Positions 45,765 through 52,759 of a stretch of 64,000 nucleotides of DNA are shown here, one piece after another (the stretch's first letter is position 1; each line of letters starts with the position of its first letter). A model generated the notes under the pieces. The model was not told the origin of the DNA. It saw only the letters and a list, made by a program, of their open reading frames with translations, and did no database searches. The stretch covers positions 1 through 64,000 of the forward strand of contig CAMDKS010000004.1 of NCBI GenBank assembly GCA_945900755.1. Reading direction: 5' to 3'. The position numbers were made by a program, and so were the translations under genes. The DNA is from Bdellovibrio sp. ZAP7. GTDB lineage: Bacteria; Bdellovibrionota_B; Oligoflexia; Oligoflexales; RGVZ01.

Positions 45765-45780
45765 TGCAAACCCTGTGCCA
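45765..45780 (-). promoter_or_regulatory. Sigma-54 (RpoN) promoter of flp/tad operon
   Basis: The minus strand reads TGGCACAGGGTTTGCA: the -24 element TGGCAC and -12 element TTGCA with the required GG-N10-GC spacing, all consensus positions matched. Transcription would begin near 45755, leaving a leader of about 50 bases before the flp ATG. Confidence 0.8.
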
Positions 45781-45982
45781 GCAAAGTGTTCACGCTTTCG
45801 GCGCCTGCGAGGTTTAACGTCATTGAGGGATCTCATGCATTTTACGCAGGCAAAATCGGCAGGCTGCACAGGATTATGCGAAGCTTCTGAAAGAAGCCGT
45901 TGCCGGAAGTATCTGGCAGCGATTTGTAGATGGGCTCCGAAATCGGGTCAGCCCCCCAAATCAAGCGCAAAAGTGTCAATAC

Positions 45983-46001
45983 TTTAGACAAAGTGTCTAA
46001 A
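45983..46001. promoter_or_regulatory. Inverted repeat TTTAGACA-N3-TGTCTAAA
   Basis: Perfect 8-bp arms with a 3-bp centre. It lies about 235 bp upstream of the predicted sigma-54 start, a normal distance for an NtrC-type enhancer-binding protein site. TTTAGACAA recurs in the 49.27-kb tandem site. Confidence 0.55.
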
Positions 46002-46059
46002 ATAAATACAAATTTTGATGCTTATTGGGAGGGACTTGGGGGTGTCCTGCCATTATAGA

Positions 46060-46080
46060 CTGGTATACAAATGATACCAG
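46060..46080. promoter_or_regulatory. Inverted repeat CTGGTAT-N7-ATACCAG
   Basis: Perfect 7-bp arms. The core TGGTAT/ATACCA is shared with the site at 26768-26791. Probable regulator site in the divergent region upstream of flp. Confidence 0.45.
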
Positions 46081-46380
46081 CATCCAAATAGTCGCCCTAA
46101 TTGTGCAGGTTTTAGCTCAATATTTGTATAGGTTTGGGCGCAGGTGCTGAGCTGCCTGCCGGCAACAGGACTGTTCGAACACTGCCTACCTAGTAAGCCG
46201 GTCGCGCTTCCTGCCGCCCATTCCTTGCATCGGACGACGCCGTTTCCCGTCGTCGTTGCGGGTGTGCCACTTGTTGCAGGTAGTGTGACAACTGCTGGCG
46301 CTAGAATTAACGTTGGACTTCAAGTAACATATAGATCGTAACGGGACCATGCGCTCCGACCGTTCGAACAGGAGATATTT

Positions 46381-46410
46381 ATGCAACAAACAGATCAAAA
46401 ATGTCTCTGA
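46381..46410 (+). CDS. Possible 9-codon leader peptide or displaced start of the transglycosylase-like gene
   Basis: ATG at 46381 has the good site AGGAGATATTT and encodes MQQTDQKCL then TGA. Its reading frame overlaps the ATG at 46401 of the next gene, which has no site of its own. One extra A in the AAAAA run at 46397-46401 would join both frames as MQQTDQKMSLIRL. So it is either a coupled leader, a -1 slippage site, or evidence of a small deletion or read error. Confidence 0.4.
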   Translation: MQQTDQKCL

Positions 46411-47081
46411 TTAGATTGCAACGGCCCATTGACAATGAAATCTGCCCGGTTGGCTTTCACGTTGTGAGGAGACACAGGCGAGTTTGCCAGTCGGGATCCA
46501 AAATATGGGTTGAGGCACATATTGCCAAAAATCGAGCGGCGGCGGAAAAGTCCATTCTGCCGGAAAACCTTAAATACTCTTATTGGAATGCCGACCTTTC
46601 AAAATATAAGCCACTGCACTCAATTTCCGGATTCGACTCGCATCATGAAATAGACGCGCTTATCCAGTATTGGTTGGAGTACTGGCAATTACATAATCTC
46701 GATTTCCCCGAAAACATTGATCCCCTGATGATTAAATCAATGATCGCGGTGGCGTCTTCATTTGACCCTAACGCATCCAGCTCAGACGGCACGCGGGTGG
46801 GGCTGATGTTAGTACCAAACGAAGCTCTCGTTGATTTCTCAATACAGGCACTTCGAGGCGTTCCGAAAGCAAAGCAAAAGGAGATCGCCGTTTCCCTTGA
46901 GGACCTCGTAGATCCGGTCGTTAATATTGCTATCGGGTGCCGGTGGGCTTCAGTAAAATTTAGTACGCTCCAAACCACTGAAAAAACGATTTACAATATG
47001 CTCAAGGCTTACCGCAGGTGGCACTCTCAAGGCGACGTCTTTGCCGCTAGAGTCATTGCCTACTACAACAAAAGCCGTTAA
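46401..47081 (+). CDS. SLT-type lytic transglycosylase-like protein with Ala at the catalytic Glu position
   Basis: A 226-residue protein whose residues about 105-220 follow the SLT lysozyme-like fold: DPLMIKSMIAVASSFDPNAS, then GLMLVPNEAL, LEDLVDPVVNIAIGCRW and a C-terminal AARVIAYY. Active SLT enzymes have Glu-Ser-Ser-Phe where this protein has Ala118-Ser-Ser-Phe (codon GCG at 46752; GAG would be Glu). The enzyme is therefore probably inactive, perhaps a peptidoglycan-binding remnant or decaying gene. No signal peptide is visible, which is also odd for this family. It is next to the pilus operon, where transglycosylases often open the wall. A strong terminator follows. Confidence 0.6.
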   Translation: MSLIRLQRPIDNEICPVGFHVVRRHRRVCQSGSKIWVEAHIAKNRAAAEKSILPENLKYSYWNADLSKYKPLHSISGFDSHHEIDALIQYWLEYWQLHNLDFPENIDPLMIKSMIAVASSFDPNASSSDGTRVGLMLVPNEALVDFSIQALRGVPKAKQKEIAVSLEDLVDPVVNIAIGCRWASVKFSTLQTTEKTIYNMLKAYRRWHSQGDVFAARVIAYYNKSR

Positions 47082-47169
47082 CAACGACCCAACGCACAGC
47101 TGCCGCACTTGACAACTGACCACCCGCCTGTGACTTCTCAACTGGCTAGAGGTTGCGGATTTACGCAAT

Positions 47170-47203
47170 AAAAAAGCCCGCTCATGAGTGAGCGGGCTTT
47201 TTT
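47170..47203. terminator. Bidirectional rho-independent terminator
   Basis: GCCCGCTCA-TGAG-TGAGCGGGC (47176-47197) is a 9-bp G/C-rich stem flanked by a run of A on the left and T on the right, so it works on both strands. It serves the plus-strand transglycosylase-like gene and the convergent minus-strand lipoprotein gene. Confidence 0.93.
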
Positions 47204-47218
47204 ATTCAAGGCAGACTG

Positions 47219-47890
47219 TTATTTTTTGATGCAGATTAACGCTTCACCAGTCATGTCCATAACCTGTGTTGTGATGCCAGTGCTAGGAATTCCTACGGCC
47301 ACTTGATCTCCCGTTAGGGCGCTCAATCCAAAAAACCGGACGCCGATTGGAAAATTGCTATTGTGTAGGTACGTTGTGATCGTTTCAAGGCTTATCGAGC
47401 GCGTCTCTTCTGCCGTGGAACTGGTAGGAAGACTCCATCCGCCGCCTTCGATCGTGAGCGATTCACAAATTGATTTGGCTTGAGAAAATGTAACACCGTG
47501 ATCGCCGTACTCGACGTCGGCAATGGCCAACTTTAAACCTTCTTCAATCTTCAAGCCTTCAGGAAGGGATACGTTATTTATATCCATGGTGGCGACAACG
47601 ATTTCGTGAATACAAAAGCGTGAGGGATCTGAGGCCGTTAAGTCAGCGGTTGCCGGTGAGTGAATGGTTTTAATGATCTGAGACAAGGTCTCACATTTGC
47701 TGGCGGTAGCCAATGGTGCAACTGGTGCCGCTGGTGCAACTGGTGCAACTGGTGCAACTGGCGTGTTGCCATTACTTATAGGTGCTTTTTGGCGAGGTGA
47801 TTCAACGCAGGAAGCGATGGCTATGCAGATCGCAAGTGATGTCCCAACGATAGATACTGTTTTCAAATTTAGCCCGAGAGTCGATTTCAT
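47219..47890 (-). CDS. Lipoprotein with VAP repeats, unknown function
   Basis: A 223-residue lipoprotein; lipobox AIASC with Cys28. The first mature stretch is a Pro/Ala/Val linker (PVAPVAPVAPAAPVAP) encoded by five 9-bp repeats. The C-terminal 150 residues contain three further cysteines and a segment GVTFSQAKSICESLTIEGGGWSLP-like in style to DUF1554/C-type-lectin-like adhesion domains, where the phrase GGWxLPT is common; the match is only suggestive. Probably surface-exposed. It ends at the shared terminator. Confidence 0.65.
   Translation of the reverse strand: MKSTLGLNLKTVSIVGTSLAICIAIASCVESPRQKAPISNGNTPVAPVAPVAPAAPVAPLATASKCETLSQIIKTIHSPATADLTASDPSRFCIHEIVVATMDINNVSLPEGLKIEEGLKLAIADVEYGDHGVTFSQAKSICESLTIEGGGWSLPTSSTAEETRSISLETITTYLHNSNFPIGVRFFGLSALTGDQVAVGIPSTGITTQVMDMTGEALICIKK
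47715..47759 (+). repeat. Tandem repeat, 5 x 9 bp, in lipoprotein gene
   Basis: Five units of GGTGCAACT (unit 2 is GGTGCCGCT) encode the Val-Ala-Pro linker on the minus strand. Copy-number change would alter linker length without frameshift. Confidence 0.85.
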
Positions 47891-47920
47891 AATATAGTCC
47901 CTTTTTTTAATTTTGTTTCG

Positions 47921-47941
47921 TGATCCAGATAATCTGGATCA
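47921..47941. promoter_or_regulatory. 21-bp perfect palindrome upstream of lipoprotein gene
   Basis: TGATCCAGAT-A-ATCTGGATCA has 10-bp arms and a 1-bp centre. It lies 31 bp before the ATG of the 223-residue lipoprotein gene and 44 bp after the stop of the upstream lipoprotein gene. A 1-bp centre and no T run favour an operator over a terminator. Confidence 0.5.
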
Positions 47942-47984
47942 TCAGTTAGTTGGATCGATTCGATTATTAGATCCGTTTGATCGT

Positions 47985-49067
47985 TTAGTTCTTGATGCCG
48001 AATGACTGCAGGAGTGATTTGACTCGTGCCAGCTCTGCGACCTGATCTGCGGTATAGGATGCTCGGCCATTTGCCTGTGATCCGGCCACATACGCAGTTA
48101 CGATTCCGTTTACGTTGTCAGAAATCGTAGAGAATTGCGTCTTTACTTTTTCGAATTCGCCTCTGTTATCGCCAATTGATTTAATGGTCTTGCACTTCAG
48201 AGAATCTACGCCTGCATCACAAGAATCTTGTAGCGCAAGAGTTTTGAATTCCGAACATGCCTCGGTTGGGCTAGGATCTGCGCCAAAGAAATTTTTGTAT
48301 AGAGTCGCAACCTTTGCCTGAATTTCAGTTTGGGAAGACAATGAAGCAAACAAGCATGAGAGTTCAGATGTTTTTCTGAACGAAACATAGTAATTGGCTT
48401 CAAGCAACACAGCGGCCTCAGCGGATGTTTTAAGAGAGTCATAACGGCCTGCGACGAAGGTCTGAAGCTCGTCTTTTGTTTTGTAAATTTGGCAGGATTT
48501 ATTGGTCGATCCACCAGATTCAACTAAGCGTTCTGCTCCATTATGATAGCCAACATGGACTTCGCAGGTTGCAGGCACGTCAGGATATTCGCATTTTACC
48601 CACTGCATAGACCCAGAGAATCTCCCGCCGCCGACGGTGGGATTTCCGACCATTCTGCTATAGCTGGTATCTGCGGCTCCGTCAATCCGATCGCACGTCG
48701 GCTGAGTGTGTTCCCAACCTGGCCATCCTGGCTGCTGGCCAGCATCAGTCATGACTGCAGTTCGACCAATGGCCGCACCTAATGCGGCGCAAGCACCTGG
48801 CGCACCGTTACCATAACAAACATGTTCCCAAGTTTTGTGTACGCCAGGAAGTGATCCCGCGCAGCTCATGTCAGTAATCGTTCGACGGTCCTCAATTTGT
48901 TCATATTCAATACCATTAATTCCGCACTCAGGAAGCGCAGCACTATCTCGCAATACTAATTCAGAAGCCGTTTCCTCTTTTATGTGAGACGAGCTCACGT
49001 TCGCTTTTGAACAACCAACAACAGTTCCCGCAGCAAGCCCCAACAACAGTCCAGACATCCACTTCAT
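47985..49067 (-). CDS. Cysteine-rich lipoprotein of unknown function
   Basis: A 360-residue lipoprotein: signal MKWMSGLLLGLAAGTVVGC, lipidated Cys19. The mature protein has about 14 cysteines, mostly paired in the N-terminal 200 residues (for example LPECGINGIEYEQI, HVCYGNGAPGACAAL, QPTCDRIDG, WVKCEYPDVPATCEVHVG), which should form disulfides, and a helical C-terminal part. No family is recognised. It heads the transcription unit that continues to the VAP-repeat lipoprotein. Confidence 0.65.
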   Translation of the reverse strand: MKWMSGLLLGLAAGTVVGCSKANVSSSHIKEETASELVLRDSAALPECGINGIEYEQIEDRRTITDMSCAGSLPGVHKTWEHVCYGNGAPGACAALGAAIGRTAVMTDAGQQPGWPGWEHTQPTCDRIDGAADTSYSRMVGNPTVGGGRFSGSMQWVKCEYPDVPATCEVHVGYHNGAERLVESGGSTNKSCQIYKTKDELQTFVAGRYDSLKTSAEAAVLLEANYYVSFRKTSELSCLFASLSSQTEIQAKVATLYKNFFGADPSPTEACSEFKTLALQDSCDAGVDSLKCKTIKSIGDNRGEFEKVKTQFSTISDNVNGIVTAYVAGSQANGRASYTADQVAELARVKSLLQSFGIKN

Positions 49068-49398
49068 AGAAATTCCCTCAAAATAAATATTCCCGCGAAA
49101 TTGCGGTCATACTGTTACTCCCAAATGCAATTAGCGAGCCGCCATGATTGGATTGGTTTATTTGGTGCGGAATTTTGAAATAAATGCTTCTTTAAGCCGA
49201 AAAAATGTGAAAAGACGAACTTGACAAATGTCGTCGCCGCCGTCAAAATTTAGCCAAGTTGTCCAAAGTTTAGACAAGTTGTACAAAACTTCGACAACTC
49301 GAGGCACTGCAAATGGAGGGGACCTTTAGGCTGCTTTGCGCCCATCTAATAGACATTCCTCGCATTTCTGCTTGGAAGCATCAGGAGGAAAAAGAAAC
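49068..49398. other. Divergent intergenic region with tandem operator-like repeat
   Basis: About 330 bases between the cysteine-rich lipoprotein (minus) and the S66 peptidase (plus). The only structure seen is the 49249-49287 repeat and a strong AGGAGG site at 49384-49389. No gene, hairpin terminator or clear promoter was recognised. Confidence 0.5.
49249..49287. promoter_or_regulatory. Tandem 19-bp repeat, probable regulator binding site
   Basis: TTTAGCCAAGTTGTCCAAA (49249-49267) and TTTAGACAAGTTGTACAAA (49269-49287) differ at two positions and start 20 bp apart, two helical turns, so two protein dimers could bind the same DNA face. The region is 110 bp before the S66 gene and 180 bp before the divergent lipoprotein gene. 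Confidence 0.5.
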
Positions 49399-50436
49399 AT
49401 GCTCCTAGAGCCCATTAAACCGAAGAAGCTCAAGGCCGGAGATACGATCGGTATATTTACACCGTCATCACCAGCCTACATAGATAATGAAGGTCTGTTT
49501 TTGAATGGCCTTAGGAATTTAGAAGCATGCGGCTTCAAGATCAAGCAAGGTAGCATTACATCCAAGCGGATGAATCAAGGTTACAGATCTGCATCACCGC
49601 AAGAGCGGGCTAAAGAATTTATGGATTTGATTTTGGACCCTAACGTACACGGATTGATATCGACCATCGGTGGATCCAACTCTTCGAGCATTATTCCACA
49701 CCTTGATTTCCAAGCTATTCGCACAAGTCGCAAGCCAATTTGCGGATTCAGTGATGTCACCTCGCTGCACGCATCCATTCTTACAGTAGCCGGTCTGCGG
49801 ACATTCTACAGTCCCTCGGTCATGTGCTGGTTTGGCGACTGGCCCAATGGCATCCCTGAAAGCACGGGTTGGTTTTTGGATGCGGTGATGAATCATCACA
49901 CAGGCCCACGGCCAGTCCTGCAACCAAAGCGGTGGAGCAATCACGGGCGCAAATGGGAAAACGGTGACTGGAAGAATATGCCACGCACTTGGCAAGAAAA
50001 CACCGGCTGGAGGACACTCAGCCCTGGTACGGTGGAAGCGCCCATTCTGGCACTTAATCTCAATACTTTAATTTGTCTGGCTGGTACAAAATATTGGCCT
50101 GATGTTTCGGGAAAAATTTTGTTGCTTGAGGATATGGAAGCACCACAGGCTCGCAATGAAAGATCATTTAGGCAGCTCAGTCTGATTGGTGTTTTTGAAG
50201 AAATCGCAGGACTTATTGTCGGTAAGCCCGAAATTTATAAGTCTCAAGATGCACCTTTTGGTTATGATGAACTGCTTATGGAAGTTGTAGGGCCAAGAAA
50301 CTATCCCATTGTTTCAAACTTCGACTGCAGTCATACGGTTCCAATGATTACTATTCCGCAGCTTACGCCGGTGCGTCTAAACGCACAATCGAATCGCCCT
50401 GTTGAGTTTACGTTTTTAGACGGCGCAATTTCTTAA
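49399..50436 (+). CDS. S66-family LD-carboxypeptidase / MccF-like serine peptidase
   Basis: About 345 residues with the S66 fold: KKLKAGDTIGIFTPSSPA at the N terminus, DLILDPNVHGLISTIGGSNSSSI, and the nucleophile block CGFSDVTSLHASIL (Ser in GFSD). LLLEDMEAPQARNERSFRQL bears the catalytic Glu, and FDCSHTVPMITIPQL the His. The presence of the insertion around residues 165-215 and GGSNSS is closer to MccF than to E. coli LdcA, so it may cleave microcin-type acyl-adenylates rather than tetrapeptides. The ATG at 49399 follows AGGAGG; the longer ORF start has no site. Confidence 0.85.
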   Translation: MLLEPIKPKKLKAGDTIGIFTPSSPAYIDNEGLFLNGLRNLEACGFKIKQGSITSKRMNQGYRSASPQERAKEFMDLILDPNVHGLISTIGGSNSSSIIPHLDFQAIRTSRKPICGFSDVTSLHASILTVAGLRTFYSPSVMCWFGDWPNGIPESTGWFLDAVMNHHTGPRPVLQPKRWSNHGRKWENGDWKNMPRTWQENTGWRTLSPGTVEAPILALNLNTLICLAGTKYWPDVSGKILLLEDMEAPQARNERSFRQLSLIGVFEEIAGLIVGKPEIYKSQDAPFGYDELLMEVVGPRNYPIVSNFDCSHTVPMITIPQLTPVRLNAQSNRPVEFTFLDGAIS

Positions 50437-50514
50437 GATCGTCAGTAACGAGATTTTTTGTGAACTTATTTCCCAAAAGTCTAGTCAGGAAAAGATCTAT
50501 ACGAAGTTATTCGA

Positions 50515-50559
50515 CGAGGTCCTTCGCCTGCAGCTCAAGACAAGTCGCTGGCGCCGTCG
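50515..50559 (+). repeat. Dispersed 45-bp repeat, copy 2
   Basis: Matches 33927-33971 at 37 of 45 bases. It lies about 80 bp after the S66 gene stop and can pair internally (TCGACG at 50511 with CGTCGA at 50555). Confidence 0.6.
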
Positions 50560-50577
50560 AATCTGCAACGTAACTGC

Positions 50578-50589
50578 ATGATATTACAG
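50578..50589 (+). repeat. Intergenic 12-mer, copy 3
   Basis: ATGATATTACAG again, here 25 bp upstream of the extended -10 element. Confidence 0.5.
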
Positions 50590-50611
50590 GCGTGCATCGT
50601 TCTGCCAAGTC

Positions 50612-50627
50612 TGCTATAATGTATAAT
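50612..50627 (+). promoter_or_regulatory. Extended -10 promoter element of the beta-propeller gene
   Basis: TGCTATAAT is a perfect extended -10 (TG-N-TATAAT) 32-40 bp before the ATG at 50660; a second TATAAT follows at 50622-50627. No good -35 box is seen, which an extended -10 does not need. Confidence 0.55.
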
Positions 50628-50659
50628 GTGGCTAAGTCCAGTCAGCAAAGGAGCGATAC

Positions 50660-51697
50660 ATGTACAATTGGTCGACAAATGTAATTCTATTGATTGTCTC
50701 CTCATTTTTAATTTTCCATAGTCCATCATCGTTTGGCGTCGTAAAAGAACCTCTTACCGGCGAGGGCACTAGTAAAATTCCAACGACCAAATCATGGCTT
50801 CGTCTCGACACTGGCCTTACGCACATTAGGCCAAACATCAATGCAAAATTTATCGCCTACATCCCAGAAGGAAAAATTGGAATTCGAATTCTGAATGTTA
50901 CTTCTGGGAAAATAGTTGAGGCTAGTCCAAATTTCGTAGGATCCTCATTCTTTTGGTCTCCAGATGGCGCACGCTTATTTTACCGCGAACTACTGCGCAA
51001 AGACAGTAAAACCACCACGAGCATTCGCGCCTGGGACGTCGTCCAAAATAAAAATATCGACGTCGACACCTTCGATGGAACCAGCGGACTTCTATCGTTT
51101 GACCCCCGAGACAATCGCATGCTGTTGATGTACAACAAAGGCATCAAGAGCAAAAAATTGGTCTTCCCTGACAATCGACTCGCCCAATGGCAGTCCGGGC
51201 AACGCAAAGATTCAGGCCGCTGGGTCATGGCGCAAAAGGGCGTGACCTATGTCACGGAAGGCGGATTTGCGATGCAAAAATTGAAAGATGACGATTCCGG
51301 AATTGAATCCTTTGACATTTCCCCCGACGGTAGTTCGGCTGCGTGGGCCACCAAATCAGGACGGATATTTGTTAGTAAACAGGGAGCCATCCCCGAGATG
51401 TTAGACTGGGGGCGTGACCCAAAGTGGCACCCAGAAAAATTGCTTTTGGTTTACGCAGGCGGGCGCATGGTGGGCAACAAAGCTGCGGACTATGATCTCA
51501 AAATCGGCTCACCTGGGACAAAGGGATCTTTTTTGACAGCCACGCAACACACCGCAGAACGCTGGCCAGCATGGAATCCTGACGGTAACAGTATTTTCTA
51601 CACCATTGACGGATCAAGGGAGTTAAGTGTCTTGCGTTTTACGCCATCCCAAGCCCAAACCAAAGATGAGAAACCAGTACCAGAAGAGGTCAGATGA
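50660..51697 (+). CDS. Secreted WD40-like (TolB/PD40) beta-propeller protein
   Basis: A 345-residue exported protein (signal VILLIVSSFLIFHSPSSFG). PD40/TolB-type repeats are visible: FFWSPDGARLFYR, FDISPDGSSAAWATKSGRIF and PAWNPDGNSIFYT, each the P-D-G turn of a propeller blade. Such domains mediate protein contacts in the periplasm. AAAGGAG precedes the ATG. Its stop overlaps the next gene's start (ATGA), so the two products probably work together. Confidence 0.75.
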   Translation: MYNWSTNVILLIVSSFLIFHSPSSFGVVKEPLTGEGTSKIPTTKSWLRLDTGLTHIRPNINAKFIAYIPEGKIGIRILNVTSGKIVEASPNFVGSSFFWSPDGARLFYRELLRKDSKTTTSIRAWDVVQNKNIDVDTFDGTSGLLSFDPRDNRMLLMYNKGIKSKKLVFPDNRLAQWQSGQRKDSGRWVMAQKGVTYVTEGGFAMQKLKDDDSGIESFDISPDGSSAAWATKSGRIFVSKQGAIPEMLDWGRDPKWHPEKLLLVYAGGRMVGNKAADYDLKIGSPGTKGSFLTATQHTAERWPAWNPDGNSIFYTIDGSRELSVLRFTPSQAQTKDEKPVPEEVR

Positions 51698-52629
51698 CTC
51701 GTTCACCGCGCAACTGGCTCCTTGCCGTCGCATTAATGCCGGCCAATGCTCCATTGAATGAGCGGGTCAAAATTCTCGCGCCTTATTTGTCTCCACCACC
51801 GGATCAGCTCCTTGAACTTAGTGCTTCGACCATTCGGGACAAAGCCGTTAGTGCTAAGGACGTTGAAAAATTGTCGGGCACTATTCTTGTATCGCCACCA
51901 GCCGGAGTTTGTTTCACGGTGACCACCGATATTGATCGCCCAGATGTCGTTGTTTGCAAACCAACCGCCTTGAAATGGTACCTCGGAGACCTCAATCAGA
52001 AATCCAGCACGATCGCATGGTCCTTCAAGACTTCGGTGACCGATTTTGGGACGGTTGTGACGTGGAAGGTGCCCTATTTAATCGCAAAAACTCTGCCTTA
52101 TGACTCGGACTTTTTTATAAAAAACAGCCGAGCAGTATTTTTCAAAAGCTGCATTCCCTCAATGGCAAAAAATGACGGTACTCAAAGAACTATAACCCTC
52201 ACGTTGTTCGACCAGTCCAAGTGGTATATTAGATTTCCCGAGGTAGACGAATGGCTTGCCATCAAAGTGGAAGCGCCGCCACCACCGATTGAGGATCCAA
52301 AAAAGAAGAAAGAAGGCGCCGGCCACGGCGAAGCTAAAAAAGAAGAAGGTGGCCACGGCGAAGCCAAAAAAGAAGAACCTCCAGCCCCTAAGCCTAAGGA
52401 GGAAGAGCCTGAACCGTGGGTGATCAATACGGGTCGCGCTTATGAAATGAATGTCGGAAATTTTATTTCCGAAGGCTCAATGCCTCCCGGAAAAAAAGGA
52501 ACGTGCCGCTATGTCTATGACTATCTTCCAAATGACTTTTCCCTTGGAAGAATTGAATGTCATCATACCGATCAGTTTTTGTACTTCTATATGTTCTTAA
52601 ATTGCATGAAGCCGATCATCCCAAAATAG
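51694..52629 (+). CDS. Unknown protein with charged repeat linker, partner of the propeller protein
   Basis: A 311-residue protein. The N terminus has no clear signal peptide (a weak hydrophobic stretch WLLAVALMPANAP). Residues about 200-240 are a Lys/Glu/Pro/His linker with two copies of GHGEAKKEE encoded by 30-bp repeats; the parts on each side look folded, with conserved-looking CFTVTTDIDRP and CRYVYDYLPNDFS. No family recognised. The stop codon is the first part of the inverted-repeat element at 52627. Confidence 0.6.
   Translation: MTRSPRNWLLAVALMPANAPLNERVKILAPYLSPPPDQLLELSASTIRDKAVSAKDVEKLSGTILVSPPAGVCFTVTTDIDRPDVVVCKPTALKWYLGDLNQKSSTIAWSFKTSVTDFGTVVTWKVPYLIAKTLPYDSDFFIKNSRAVFFKSCIPSMAKNDGTQRTITLTLFDQSKWYIRFPEVDEWLAIKVEAPPPPIEDPKKKKEGAGHGEAKKEEGGHGEAKKEEPPAPKPKEEEPEPWVINTGRAYEMNVGNFISEGSMPPGKKGTCRYVYDYLPNDFSLGRIECHHTDQFLYFYMFLNCMKPIIPK
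52321..52380 (+). repeat. Tandem repeat, 2 x 30 bp, in coding sequence
   Basis: Two 30-bp units, nearly identical over the first 27 bases (one mismatch), encode GHGEAKKEE twice in the charged linker. Confidence 0.8.
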
Positions 52630-52750
52630 TGCTTGTTCGGAGTTCCCTGACTCGGCCTTGCTTGTCGCCGGAAAATGCTCATTTACCGGAAGTAAACTCC
52701 GCCTTTCCGACTCCTCGCGCCTTGATTCAGAGAACTCCGAACAAGCACTA
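52627..52750. repeat. 124-bp element with 27-bp terminal inverted repeats
   Basis: Left end TAGTGCTTGTTCGGAGTTCC (continuing to 52653) and right end 52724-52750 are inverted copies at 25 of 27 positions. Inner bases (CGGAAA near 52669, TTTCCG near 52704) pair too, so the whole can fold into one long stem. It fills the space between convergent genes and includes the stop codon of the left one. It may be a palindromic REP/MITE-type element, a bidirectional terminator, or both. Bases 52634-52669 recur at 24293-24328. Confidence 0.75.
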
Positions 52751-52759
52751 AATAGAATT

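Larger units (their letters stand above)
45704..46380. other. Long regulatory region between flp and the transglycosylase-like gene
   Basis: About 680 bases without a credible gene. It holds the sigma-54 promoter of flp, the inverted repeats at 45983-46001 and 46060-46080, and a 7-bp-arm hairpin at 46233-46254 (GACGACG/CGTCGTC). Two open frames on the plus strand (45718-45987, 46144-46341) have no ribosome site or recognisable product. Confidence 0.6.

Noticed and set aside
45718-45987. 89-codon ORF upstream of flp
   Set aside because: It overlaps the sigma-54 promoter and the inverted repeat, has no ribosome site and no protein-like pattern.
46144-46341. 65-codon ORF before the transglycosylase-like gene
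   Set aside because: No ribosome site, biased composition, no recognisable domain.
47697-47897. Collagen-like plus-strand ORF (GAT/GAA repeats)
   Set aside because: It is the antisense of the VAP linker of the lipoprotein gene; the minus-strand frame has a signal peptide and lipobox.
49300-49345. Sigma-54 promoter for the S66 gene
   Set aside because: A GG-N10-GC spacing can be found but the -24/-12 sequences do not match TGGCAC/TTGC.
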